A DNA stretch of 64,000 nt from Flavisolibacter ginsenosidimutans (GCF_007970805.1 NZ_CP042433.1:2170001-2234000); one strand, 5' to 3'; counted from the stretch's first letter, positions 43,880-51,558 are shown. Numbers and translations: made by a program. Notes: generated from the sequence alone by a model not told the origin.

Positions 43880-43901
43880 CAAAATAACACTTTTTACCAC
43901 T
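43880..43901 (-). promoter_or_regulatory. Candidate promoter and MraZ operator of the dcw cluster
   Basis: On the minus strand AGTGGTAAAA is followed at exactly 10-bp spacing by AGTGTTATTT, the repeat geometry expected for MraZ boxes. The second unit merges into TATTTTG (43880-43886), a one-base-short -7 element about 35 bp before the mraZ ATG. Both assignments are tentative. Confidence 0.45.
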
Positions 43902-44021
43902 TTCGTTACGCGATTTCGTGCGGTATAGTTTTCCACGTTGCGCAAAAAGATGAAAGCCGTTTATTTCACTGTGTTTCACGCAAAAAATTGGTTCAGCGAA
44001 AGATTTTCGCTGTGCATTGCA

Positions 44022-44057
44022 TGTGAATAACTGTGGATAAACTCAGAGTAATCCACA
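44022..44057. promoter_or_regulatory. Cluster of three DnaA-box-like sites between mraZ and queA
   Basis: TGTGAATAA (44022-44030) and TGTGGATAA (44032-44040) are exact complements of the DnaA box TTATnCACA in the same orientation, 10 bp apart. TAATCCACA (44049-44057) is a one-mismatch box in the opposite orientation. They lie in the divergent spacer of the dcw cluster and queA. Confidence 0.55.
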
Positions 44058-44093
44058 ACTAATTCTTGAACTCTTGCTGTTGTTAGCCGTATT

Positions 44094-45302
44094 ATGATAA
44101 ACGCTGAAAAAATTCTGATAGAAGACTACACGTATAACCTTCCAAACGAACGCATCTCCGCGTATCCGTTACCAAAAAGAGACGACTCAAAGCTGTTGGT
44201 GTACAAAAGTGGGAAGATCACCCATGACCGCTTCTACAACCTGCCGCAACAACTTCCTCCCAACAGCTTATTAATATTGAACAATACCAAAGTCATTGAA
44301 GCACGGCTGCTTTTTAAAAAGCAAAGCGGCGGTGTGATTGAAATTTTTTGCCTGGAACCGCACTTGCAAAGCATGGAAAACGCTTTGCAGCAGCAAGGCT
44401 CGTGCAAATGGCAATGCCTCATTGGTGGCGCTTCAAAATGGAAACCGGGGCAGGTACTTGAGAAGAGCCTGAGCGTTGAGGACAAAAAGGTAATTCTTCA
44501 GGCAAGATATTTAGGCAAGGTTGAGGACAGTTTTATCATTCAGTTTGACTGGCAGCCCGAAGATTTTCATTTTGTACAAGTTCTGCACGCTGCCGGGGCC
44601 ATTCCACTACCGCCTTATATTAAAAGAGGTGCTGAGGAAATAGATGCTGCCCGCTATCAAACCATCTTTGGCAAATACGAAGGCTCGGTTGCCGCACCAA
44701 CTGCGGCTTTGCATTTTACCGATGCCGTGTTTGAAGCCTTGCGTAAAAAAAATATGCAAACCGAATTCGTTACGCTGAACGTCGGCGCAGGAACCTTTAA
44801 GCCGGTCAAGTCAAGTGCTATTGCCGACCACCAAATGCACGGCGAAGATTTTACGGTAGAGAAAGCGGCCTTGCAAAAAATCATTGAAGCCAATACGATT
44901 GTTGCCGTTGGAACAACCTCGCTGCGAACGCTTGAAAGTATTTACTGGCTCGGTGTGAAGTTGCTGAACGGATCACTTGCGGATGAATGGATTCTCGGCC
45001 AATGGGAAGTTTATTCCTTGTCCAGCGATGTGGATTACAAAAAAAGTTTAGAAGCAATTGTGCAATGGATGGATGAAAGAGCGATTACACAACTGCATTG
45101 CCGAACGAGTTTGTTGATTGTGCCGGGTTACCAATTTAAAATTCCGTCGGCGCTGGTTACCAATTTTCACCAGCCGCAATCTACACTCTTGTTGTTGGTG
45201 GCAGCTTTCATTGGCGAGGATTGGAAAAAAGTGTACGAACACGCCTTGCAGAACGATTACCGCTTTTTAAGTTACGGCGACAGCAGTTTGCTGTTCCGGT
45301 GA
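44094..45302 (+). CDS. queA: tRNA preQ1-34 S-adenosylmethionine ribosyltransferase-isomerase
   Basis: 402 residues. Transfers and isomerises the ribosyl part of SAM to make epoxyqueuosine at tRNA position 34. Family blocks: YNLPNERISAYPLPKRDDSKLLV, LLILNNTKVIEARL, GAIPLPPYIKRG, AAPTAALHFT, TLNVGAGTFKPV and VGTTSLRTLES. It is somewhat longer than E. coli QueA (356). It is divergent from mraZ across the DnaA-box region. Confidence 0.95.
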   Translation: MINAEKILIEDYTYNLPNERISAYPLPKRDDSKLLVYKSGKITHDRFYNLPQQLPPNSLLILNNTKVIEARLLFKKQSGGVIEIFCLEPHLQSMENALQQQGSCKWQCLIGGASKWKPGQVLEKSLSVEDKKVILQARYLGKVEDSFIIQFDWQPEDFHFVQVLHAAGAIPLPPYIKRGAEEIDAARYQTIFGKYEGSVAAPTAALHFTDAVFEALRKKNMQTEFVTLNVGAGTFKPVKSSAIADHQMHGEDFTVEKAALQKIIEANTIVAVGTTSLRTLESIYWLGVKLLNGSLADEWILGQWEVYSLSSDVDYKKSLEAIVQWMDERAITQLHCRTSLLIVPGYQFKIPSALVTNFHQPQSTLLLLVAAFIGEDWKKVYEHALQNDYRFLSYGDSSLLFR

Positions 45303-45315
45303 TTTTGACCACGGA

Positions 45316-45351
45316 GAACACAGAGAATTTTTTTTGTCCTTCGCTGTGTTC
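45316..45351. terminator. Hairpin of ACACAGAGAA-type sequence after queA
   Basis: gaacacag (45316-45323) pairs with ctgtgttc (45344-45351) across a T-rich loop. It belongs to the CCACGGAGAACACAGAGAA type of intergenic filler, also seen near 55926. It may act as a terminator for queA. Confidence 0.45.
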
Positions 45352-45361
45352 TTTATAGTTC

Positions 45362-45515
45362 AATCTTGCCGCGCAGCGAACAAGGCGCACAAGAGTGCGA
45401 CGCAACGATGCTCAATGGATGCCTTGGCTTCTGGTCCATAAAAAATTATTTCGCACGGAGCAAAGGGGCAAAGGAGAAGAAAGCATCTGCGCACGCCAAC
45501 TCCAAACCTCAAACT
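45362..45515 (-). repeat. Dispersed TGTTGCGTCGCAC element, copy E (inverted, long)
   Basis: Read on the minus strand it carries a tract of GTTTGAGGTTTGGAG words, GCGTGCGCAG, a CTTTGCTCC...TGCGAAATAATTTTTTATG block, and the core GTTGCGTCGCACTCTTGTGC. It matches copy F (60404) over most of its length and copy D (55840) at the TTTTTATGGACC and core parts. It lies in the gap between queA and mdh. Confidence 0.75.
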
Positions 45516-45541
45516 TCAAACCCGGAACCTTTTTCTTCCCT

Positions 45542-45549
45542 TACTTTTG
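45542..45549 (+). promoter_or_regulatory. -7 box TACTTTTG of mdh
   Basis: Exact TAnnTTTG match 39 bp before the mdh ATG. It shows that the in-frame start at 45547 cannot be used. Confidence 0.55.
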
Positions 45550-45588
45550 CGACACAAATATTTTCTTACACATAAATCGTTTCACGAA

Positions 45589-46518
45589 ATGAAAATTACC
45601 GTTGTAGGCGCTGGTGCGGTTGGCGCAACCACTGCCGATAATATTGCCCGCAAAGAATTGTGTGAAGAACTGGTGCTGCTCGACATTAAAGAAGGCCTGG
45701 CCGAAGGAAAGACCACGGACATGATGCAAACCGCTCAACTGCTTGGCTTTGACACAAAAGTTGTTGGCAGTACGAACGACTACGCAAAAACAAAAGGCTC
45801 CGATGTCGTTGTCATCACCTCCGGCCTGCCGCGCAAACCGGGCATGACCCGCGAAGAACTCATTGGCACCAACGCCAACATTGTTCGCGGCGTTACGCAA
45901 AACATTTTGCAGCACTCACCCGATGCCATCATCGTGGTAGTAAGCAACCCGATGGACACGATGACTTACCTGACGATGACGACAAGCGGTTTGCCGCAGA
46001 ACAAAGTCATCGGCATGGGCGGCATTCTCGATAGTTCCCGCTTTAAATATTATTTGAGCCAGGCCTTAGGTTGTTCGCCGAGCGACTTGAACGCAACGGT
46101 GATTGGCGGCCATGGCGATACAACGATGATTCCCTTGATTCGCTACGCAACGTGGAACTCTGTTCCGGTAACGGAATATTTAAGCGAAGAACAACAGAAG
46201 AAAATTGTGGCGGATACAATGGTGGGCGGCGCTACGCTGACAAAGCTTATCGGCACATCGGCCTGGTACGCACCCGGCGCAGCAAGTGCGGCTTTGGTAG
46301 AAAGCATTGTGCGAGATGAAAAGCGCCTCTTCCCTTGCTGCGTTGCGCTGAACGGCGAATACGGGCAAAAGGATATTTGCCTTGGCGTGCCTGTGGTGAT
46401 TGGCAAAGGCGGCTGGGAAAAAGTTGTTGACTACAAGCTGAACGAAGAAGAGCAAGGCCTTTTCAACAAGAGTGCCGATGCCGTTCGCAACATGAACGAC
46501 GTACTGAAGACACTGTAA
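45589..46518 (+). CDS. mdh: Malate dehydrogenase (LDH-like type)
   Basis: 309 residues. Interconverts malate and oxaloacetate with NAD in the TCA cycle. NAD loop MKITVVGAGAVGATTADN at the N-terminus, Asp of LLDIKEG for NAD, substrate Arg pair in LPRKPGMTREEL, VVSNPMDTMTYL and the catalytic His in GGHGDTTMIPL (about 175). The Arg at LPRKPGM rather than Gln marks malate over lactate specificity. The frame is open upstream, but ATG 45589 begins the Rossmann strand. Confidence 0.97.
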   Translation: MKITVVGAGAVGATTADNIARKELCEELVLLDIKEGLAEGKTTDMMQTAQLLGFDTKVVGSTNDYAKTKGSDVVVITSGLPRKPGMTREELIGTNANIVRGVTQNILQHSPDAIIVVVSNPMDTMTYLTMTTSGLPQNKVIGMGGILDSSRFKYYLSQALGCSPSDLNATVIGGHGDTTMIPLIRYATWNSVPVTEYLSEEQQKKIVADTMVGGATLTKLIGTSAWYAPGAASAALVESIVRDEKRLFPCCVALNGEYGQKDICLGVPVVIGKGGWEKVVDYKLNEEEQGLFNKSADAVRNMNDVLKTL

Positions 46519-46540
46519 TGATGAACCAATACCAACAAGC

Positions 46541-46567
46541 AAAAGCCGGCCTTGCGCCGGCTTTTTT
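46541..46567. terminator. Bidirectional terminator between mdh and the rRNA methyltransferase gene
   Basis: aaaagccggc and gccggctttttt form a GC-rich stem with A and T tails on both sides, between convergent genes. Confidence 0.9.
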
Positions 46568-46579
46568 GTGCAACGGTAT

Positions 46580-47536
46580 TTATTTGGTGATTTGAAAACA
46601 TTGCCGTTTTAGTTTGCCGGCAAAATCAAAAGGCGTTGTTTGCCGGGTGATGTCTTTGATTTGTGAAGAATGGATTTTGTCTTTTTCCAAAATAAATTTT
46701 GTGTAATTGGTGCTGAAGTAAAGCAAACCGTTTTGCGTAAGCGCCTTTAAGCAATCGTTGACGAGAGAGACGTGATCTCGTTGAATGTCCAATATGTCTT
46801 CCATTCGTTTGCTGTTGCTAAAGGTCGGCGGGTCCATCACAATCAAATCAAAACTTCCCGCGGGCAGTTCTTTCAAGTATTGCAGTACATCGGCATGAAT
46901 GACTTTATGTTTTTTTTCACCCGGAAAATTCAACGCCATGTTCTTTTCAACCCACGCCAGGTAAGTTTTTGAAAGATCAACGGAGACAACTTCGCTTGCG
47001 CCGCCGGCTGCCGCATAAACGGAGAACGAACCCGTGTAGCAAAAAAGATTCAGCACCCGTTTCCCGCTGCTTTGTTCACGCACCATTTGCCGCGTAATGC
47101 GGTGATCGAGGAACAAACCTGTGTCGAGATAGTCACTTAAGTTGACGATAAACTTCAAGCCGCCTTCGCTTACCACAAATTCATTTTTGTCTTCGGCCAC
47201 TTTCTGGTATTGCCCACCTCTGCCCTCTTTACGCTGCCGCAATTTGGTGTAAATATTTTGCGGTGCAATGCCGGTTACTTCGCTCATGATGCGCAGGCAT
47301 TCAGCCAGCCATTCTTCGTGCTCTTCATCGCCGAGATTGTGTCGCCGCTTGTATTCCGAAACGTACAATTTGTCTTCGTAAACTTCCACAATAAACGGCG
47401 CTTCAGGCAAGTCGTGGTCGTAAATGCGGTAACAGGAAATGCCTTGCCGCCTCGCTCCTTTGCTCAGGTGACGGTAAACTTTTTCGAGCCGGTTTTTTAA
47501 CGATAAAAATTTTTCCACTGATTGTGCCATTGCCAA
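46580..47536 (-). CDS. 23S rRNA methyltransferase, RlmK-like
   Basis: 318 residues, class I SAM methyltransferase. It resembles the C-terminal (RlmK) half of E. coli RlmKL, which makes m7G2069. Features are an N-terminal RNA-binding EEHE region, YTKLRQRKEGRGGQYQK, LDTGLFLDHRITRQMV, SAM loop VLNLFCYTGSFSVYAA (about 161-176), VVSVDLSKTYLAWVEKN and catalytic VMDPPTFSNSKRM. The RlmL half is absent, so this is a stand-alone enzyme. Start ATG 47536, or 47530. Confidence 0.88.
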   Translation of the reverse strand: MAMAQSVEKFLSLKNRLEKVYRHLSKGARRQGISCYRIYDHDLPEAPFIVEVYEDKLYVSEYKRRHNLGDEEHEEWLAECLRIMSEVTGIAPQNIYTKLRQRKEGRGGQYQKVAEDKNEFVVSEGGLKFIVNLSDYLDTGLFLDHRITRQMVREQSSGKRVLNLFCYTGSFSVYAAAGGASEVVSVDLSKTYLAWVEKNMALNFPGEKKHKVIHADVLQYLKELPAGSFDLIVMDPPTFSNSKRMEDILDIQRDHVSLVNDCLKALTQNGLLYFSTNYTKFILEKDKIHSSQIKDITRQTTPFDFAGKLKRQCFQITK

Positions 47537-47572
47537 AAATTTTAGACCTTCGACGTCCTTTATTGTTTACCC

Positions 47573-47652
47573 GTTCACTTGTTCACTTGTTGGTGGACGA
47601 ATGTAACGGTTTGCGTAAACAGGTAAACAAGTGAACAGCCAAACAAGTGAAC
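47573..47652. repeat. Inverted word repeat with doubled arms before the exonuclease gene
   Basis: gttcacttgtt occurs twice (47573 and 47581). Its complement aacaagtgaac occurs twice on the other side (47626 and 47642). The last copy ends 6 bp before the ATG at 47659. A hairpin here would cover the ribosome-binding region. Confidence 0.85.
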
Positions 47653-47658
47653 AAAGCG

Positions 47659-49023
47659 ATGTACGCCATTGTAGACATTGAAACGACGGGCAGCTATGCG
47701 GCGGCTAACGGCATTACCGAAATCTCCATTCAGGTATTTGACGGAGAAAAAGTCATTGAGCAATTTGAAACCCTGGTCAATCCCGGAAAAACCATCCCGC
47801 GCTACATCCAGGCTTTTACCGGCATTACCAACGAAATGGTGGCCGATGCTCCGTACTTTGAAGAGATTGCCGAAAAAGTTTTTACCGTTTTGCAAGGCAA
47901 TATTTTTGTGGCGCACAACGTCAACTTCGACTACTCGTTTATCAAAAGCAGCCTGGCGCATTTTGGTTATTCGCTCAACGTAAAAAAGCTTTGCACGGTA
48001 CGCCTGGCGCGACAAATTTTTCCGGGCTTTCCTTCCTACAGTTTGGGCAATCTTTGTCATTCCCTTAACATCCAAATAAAAGACCGTCACCGTGCCGGCG
48101 GCGACGCATCGGCTACGGTTGTGCTGTTTCAGAAACTGTTGAACGGCGATGCAAAAGGTGCGATACAATCGGCGCTTAACCGCCATTCGAAAGATGCCGT
48201 TTTACCGCCTGCCGTTCCCAAAGAACATTTTGATGCCCTGCCTCATTCACCGGGCATCTATTACTTCCACGATGCAAAAGGCAAAGTGGTTTACGTGGGC
48301 AAGGCCAAGGACATTCGCAGCCGCGTGAACTCGCACTTCAGCAACAACAGCGACAGCAAGCAGAAGCAAAATTTTTTGCGTACTGTACACGCCATTTCCT
48401 TTCAGCAAACGGCAACGGAACTAATGGCGGCGATACTGGAATCAACCGAGATAAAACGTTTGTGGCCGGCCTTTAACGTGTCGCAGAAAAAGCCCGAAGA
48501 ACTCTTTGGCATTTTTGTGTACGAAGACCAAAACGGTTACATGCGATTGGCCATTGAAAAGAAGCGCAAAAACTCCACGCCCATTTACACCTTTCATTAC
48601 AAAGTTGACGGCCACGGCGTGCTGCGCAAGCTGATGAAAGAATTTTCGCTTTGCCCCAAGCTTTGCTTTATGCAAACGAGCAACGACGCTTGCGTGGGCA
48701 TGGACGAAGGCCATTGCAACGGCGCCTGCGAGAAAAAAGAATTGCCCTCGCTTTACAACGACCGTGTGCTACAAGCTATTTCTTCACTCACCAAACGGCC
48801 TTCTTATGTTGTGCTTGACAAAGGTTTAACCGAAGACGAAGTTTCGTGCATCATGGTGGTGCAGGGAAATTTTTTCGGCATGGGTTATTTGCCGAAGAAT
48901 TTTGAAATCACTTCTGAAAGAGCAATCCAGGAATACATCACGCCGTACAAAGACAACAGCACGATACGGGCTTTGTTGAGTTCATTTGCGAATGCGAATC
49001 CGGAAAGGATAAAGATGTTGTGA
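47659..49023 (+). CDS. DEDDh exonuclease fused to GIY-YIG nuclease with UvrC-like Cys cluster
   Basis: 454 residues. The DnaQ-type exonuclease domain comes first (1-165): VDIETTG (Asp6, Glu8), AHNVNFDYSF (Asp) and HRAGGDASAT (His, Asp). The GIY-YIG domain (about 192-280) has SPGIYYFHDAKGKVVYVGKAKDIRSRV and a conserved Glu in ILESTEIKRL. Then Cys332, Cys345, Cys353 and Cys357 show spacing x12, x7, x3, close to the iron-sulfur cysteines of UvrC. It probably acts in DNA repair, like the UvrC homologue Cho. The frame starts with GTG 12 bp upstream inside the word repeat; ATG 47659 is preferred. Confidence 0.92.
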   Translation: MYAIVDIETTGSYAAANGITEISIQVFDGEKVIEQFETLVNPGKTIPRYIQAFTGITNEMVADAPYFEEIAEKVFTVLQGNIFVAHNVNFDYSFIKSSLAHFGYSLNVKKLCTVRLARQIFPGFPSYSLGNLCHSLNIQIKDRHRAGGDASATVVLFQKLLNGDAKGAIQSALNRHSKDAVLPPAVPKEHFDALPHSPGIYYFHDAKGKVVYVGKAKDIRSRVNSHFSNNSDSKQKQNFLRTVHAISFQQTATELMAAILESTEIKRLWPAFNVSQKKPEELFGIFVYEDQNGYMRLAIEKKRKNSTPIYTFHYKVDGHGVLRKLMKEFSLCPKLCFMQTSNDACVGMDEGHCNGACEKKELPSLYNDRVLQAISSLTKRPSYVVLDKGLTEDEVSCIMVVQGNFFGMGYLPKNFEITSERAIQEYITPYKDNSTIRALLSSFANANPERIKML

Positions 49024-49044
49024 GAAGATGATGAACCGATCTGC

Positions 49045-49108
49045 ATTGCTACTATCATCGCCTGTTGCGTCGCACTCTTGTGCGTTCGAATTTCTATTCG
49101 GCAAGAAT
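49045..49108 (+). repeat. Dispersed TGTTGCGTCGCAC element, copy C
   Basis: ATTGCTACTATCATCG, CCTGTTGCGTCGCACTCTTG, TGCGTTCG and TTTCTATTCGGCAAG in that order, directly after the exonuclease gene. It is the best-preserved core. Confidence 0.75.
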
Positions 49109-49169
49109 TGTACAGTTAGTGCCTTATTGCAGAAGCTTTTAAGTGTAGTTATGTTGCGTAAATACACCC

Positions 49170-49664
49170 GTTGGTGGCAACCAGTGACAGCACCCCAATG
49201 AAATTTCAGTGACGAAAAGAAAGAAACTTCTAATTTGCTTTTTCCTCGCTCTATCTGTAGTAACCCTTCAGTTTATACTCGCCAGGCAGGAGCGTTTACG
49301 ACTTGCTGCCAGCGGAATAATAACAAACGCTGCTTCAACTTATTATAAAGACTAGTCAGGTGAATATGCACATTTTACGTTTACGACCATAGACGGCCGA
49401 GAAATAGAACATTCTCAAAAATGTGGTAGTAAAAAGACCTTCGAAGAACAATATGCAAACATGAAGGTTATTTACAACGCAAAGAACCCTGAGGAGTTTA
49501 TGAATTGGTATGACCGCTATTCTTTGACATACCGCCTTTTCTTTTATTTTGGTATTTACCTTAGTTTTCTAACCTTCTTCTTGTATGTACTGCAACGAAA
49601 TATGAGAGGGCTGTATGAATTCTTTAAAAGAGGTTAGATTCGTCTAAATACGGCTGCCACCAAC
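49170..49664. repeat. 13-bp inverted repeats around the interrupted ORF
   Basis: gttggtggcaacc (49170-49182) and ggctgccaccaac (49652-49664) are complementary at 12 of 13 positions. The right one is also part of a separate hairpin: cggctgcca (49651-49659) pairs with tggcagccg (49683-49691). They could mark the ends of an inserted cassette. Confidence 0.55.
49209..49637 (+). pseudogene. Two-helix membrane protein ORF broken by one amber codon
   Basis: A single reading frame of 143 codons from GTG 49209 to TAG 49635 is interrupted only by TAG at 49353-49355. Before it is a signal-anchor-like helix (LLICFFLALSVVTLQFIL). After it come a soluble part (YAHFTFTTIDGREIEHS, MKVIYNAKNPEEFM) and a second membrane helix (LFFYFGIYLSFLTFFLYVL). 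The soluble part, ending in VIYNAKNPEEF, resembles DUF3592-type proteins. Frame and composition stay coding-like on both sides, so the disruption is recent, a sequencing error, or a read-through codon. Confidence 0.7.
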
Positions 49665-49901
49665 AACAGTTTTGCAATAGGCTGGCAGCCGGAAGAACAA
49701 TCCACTACAAATCGCCAATCAGCAGCGGTTGTTATCAGGAAGTACACAAATCATCTTTTGTTCTTATTTTCATCACCATCAATCTAATCAACTTTTGTAT
49801 AGGCAGACGAACCACAGAAGTCCAGCCCATCGCAAAGCCGATAACCGTTGTGCGAAACTTGCTCCGATACTCCAAAGCTCATAGAGACCCCTTTAAATCT
49901 T
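49638..49901. other. Intergenic region before the PIN gene
   Basis: 264 bp. It contains the hairpin at 49651-49691 and, near 49840-49860, AAGCCGATAACCGTTGTGCGAAACTT-like sequence in two short blocks. No ORF is supported. It is AT-richer than the flanking housekeeping DNA. Confidence 0.4.
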
Positions 49902-49909
49902 TACCTTTG
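49902..49909 (+). promoter_or_regulatory. -7 box TACCTTTG, leaderless promoter of the PIN/antitoxin pair
   Basis: Exact TAnnTTTG match ending 5 bp before ATG 49915, so transcription should start at the A of the start codon or next to it. Confidence 0.6.
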
Positions 49910-49914
49910 AAACA

Positions 49915-50385
49915 ATGACGAAAAGGGTGTACATAGATACATCGGTTGTGGGTGGGCAGTTTGACAAAGAGTTTTCTGCTGACACCATTCCATTCTTTGA
50001 AGCAGTTGTTAATGGACGGCTTTCAATTATTGTTTCCGATTTGTTAGAAGCCGAATTATTAAGAGCACCACAACAAGTTAGAGACTTTTTGGCGACACTT
50101 CCGTCAAATCAGATTGAAAACATTAGGTTGACACCAGAAGCAGCTCAACTTGCTGACCAATATATTGTAGCAAAGGTTGTCGGACAAACAAGCCGTGCGG
50201 ACTGCCAACACATTGCGATGGCGACACTTGCCAAAGCTGACGTTTTAGTGAGTTGGAACTTCAAGCATATCGTGAACCTTGACAAAATACGTGGTTACAA
50301 CGGTATAAACTACCAACTTGGACACGGTATGATTGAAATTAGAACACCAAAAGAAATCATCAATTATGACGACGCAAACAGTTAA
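49915..50385 (+). CDS. PIN-domain protein, probable toxin ribonuclease
   Basis: 156 residues. The PIN fold is marked by VYIDTSVVGGQFD (first Asp, residue 7), an acidic residue in SDLLEAELLRA, and TSRADCQHIAMATLAKADVLVSWN (third Asp) with FKHIV following. This is the single-stranded RNA nuclease fold used by many toxins. The next gene overlaps its end by 20 bp and encodes a small acidic protein, so the order is toxin first, the reverse of most VapBC pairs. The region is accessory and AT-rich. Confidence 0.85.
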   Translation: MTKRVYIDTSVVGGQFDKEFSADTIPFFEAVVNGRLSIIVSDLLEAELLRAPQQVRDFLATLPSNQIENIRLTPEAAQLADQYIVAKVVGQTSRADCQHIAMATLAKADVLVSWNFKHIVNLDKIRGYNGINYQLGHGMIEIRTPKEIINYDDANS

Positions 50386-50554
50386 TACGCAACAAAACGT
50401 AGTAAAAGATTTACGGAAAATTCGTGAACAAATCAGCAATGAAATTAAAGACATGACCTTTGAAGAAGAACGTGCCTACATAGATAAGTTACTTGCTGAA
50501 AAAGAAACGTCTTCGCACAACAGTAATACTGCTACAAGTGGGGCTGAACGCTAA
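50366..50554 (+). CDS. Small partner protein, probable antitoxin
   Basis: 62 residues from ATG 50366. It is mostly helical and charged (DLRKIREQISNEIKDM, FEEERAYIDKLLAE) with a Ser/Thr/Asn tail. No DNA-binding motif is seen at the N-terminus. Overlap with the PIN gene and size suggest it neutralises it; no family was recognised. The open frame begins 33 bp upstream inside the PIN gene. Confidence 0.65.
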   Translation: MTTQTVNTQQNVVKDLRKIREQISNEIKDMTFEEERAYIDKLLAEKETSSHNSNTATSGAER

Positions 50555-50701
50555 ACATCAACTATGTGATACTATCGCTAGTTGTTCAGGCTTCACCAAT
50601 AAAACCCAGCAAAAGTTCTTCGTTTTATCATCAAACCAAGCTAAGCTGCAGTAACGGACTGACAGTCATAAAATATTCCACCTGCAGCAATACCTTAACG
50701 T

Positions 50702-51244
50702 TCATTTCGAATCCGTACTATTCGATCCAATCGTTACGCGATTCAATCGAATTTTGTGCGTCTTGCCTTCTCGGTCAATTTCAAACTGTCCGCCCCACGC
50801 AGTCTCTTTAAAAGGCCCGCTTGTCCATTGCACGGTTTTCGTGTTTGTGTTATAGGTGTAAGCACCTTGACCGATTTGTTTTTTGGCGAGATTGTAATAC
50901 GTGTACGTTCCATTGCTTAACGTAAAATAGCCAATGCGTAGCGGGTTTGTCTGACTACTGTACGAAAGAATAACATACTCTCCTGCACGCGGGCTTGTTG
51001 CTGCTGCAGCCGCAGCCGTTTTAACGGCTCTTACGTTTTCAGCTTTCACCCATTGGCCGACTGTATACTTCTCCCACTGAATGTAATAGTAGCCTTGGTA
51101 ATTGCCCGAACCAATTTGCGTGACTGTGCCCTTGTACCATTCGCCGGAATTATAGCCTTCTACTCTTTGTCCAAGCGAAAAGCTTTGTGCAAAGGCAAGC
51201 AAAAGAAAAAGCTGGAAGCAAAGCGTTAGAAAAAGTTTTCGCAT
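50702..51244 (-). CDS. Secreted protein with SH3/Tudor-like N-terminal domain
   Basis: 180 residues, signal peptide MRKLFLTLCFQLFLLLAFA-Q. The part after it (GQRVEGYNSGEWYKGTVTQIG...YYIQWEKY) reads like a small beta-barrel of Agenet/Tudor type, as found in several exported Bacteroidota proteins. A second beta-rich half follows (GYFTLSNGTYTYYNLAKKQ). Function unknown. It is on the opposite strand to its neighbours. Confidence 0.75.
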   Translation of the reverse strand: MRKLFLTLCFQLFLLLAFAQSFSLGQRVEGYNSGEWYKGTVTQIGSGNYQGYYYIQWEKYTVGQWVKAENVRAVKTAAAAAATSPRAGEYVILSYSSQTNPLRIGYFTLSNGTYTYYNLAKKQIGQGAYTYNTNTKTVQWTSGPFKETAWGGQFEIDREGKTHKIRLNRVTIGSNSTDSK

Positions 51245-51558
51245 ACCGCATGCATTGATGTGTAGTTAAAAAATTGAAGCCTGAACTTATTCATTTCTCC
51301 GCAATTAAGCGAAGAAGATTGTATTTATTCTTCCGTGGCCATTCACTGGTTTCTGTCTGTTGCTCTCGTTGGCGTCCCGCCAACGAGCCACCAAGTAAAA
51401 CCGTTGACACGGACGCCACCGGCCGCGACTGATTTCTGTCTTTGCCCTTGCCTTCTATTTCAACCGGCATTCTACTGGAGGCAGGCTTTATCAATGACAA
51501 AATTTTATCGAATACCTTTAAGGAAGCTTCAACAAGCTAAAAATTTAAACTCCCTGCC
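51245..51558. other. Intergenic region with perfect palindrome
   Basis: 314 bp. ctcgttggcg (51365-51374) and cgccaacgag (51378-51387) form a perfect 10-bp stem with a 3-nt loop. A near-consensus -7 element, TACCTTTA (51513-51520), precedes the next gene. The minus-strand open frame here lacks coding character. Confidence 0.55.

Noticed and set aside
43846-43890. GTG start giving a 15-residue longer MraZ
   Set aside because: The extra codons overlap the candidate promoter and operator, and family members begin at MAGFLGEF-like sequence.
44022-44057. Chromosomal replication origin
   Set aside because: Only three boxes, no obvious AT-rich unwinding region, and no dnaA, dnaN or gidA gene nearby; kept only as a DnaA-site finding.
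49140-49700. Integron attC-like cassette boundaries
   Set aside because: Inverted repeats are present, but I could not find paired GTTRRRY/RYYYAAC core sites or an integrase, so cassette identity is unsupported.
51291-51500. 69-codon minus-strand ORF
   Set aside because: Spans a palindrome and lacks a promoter, signal peptide or domain; composition is not coding-like.
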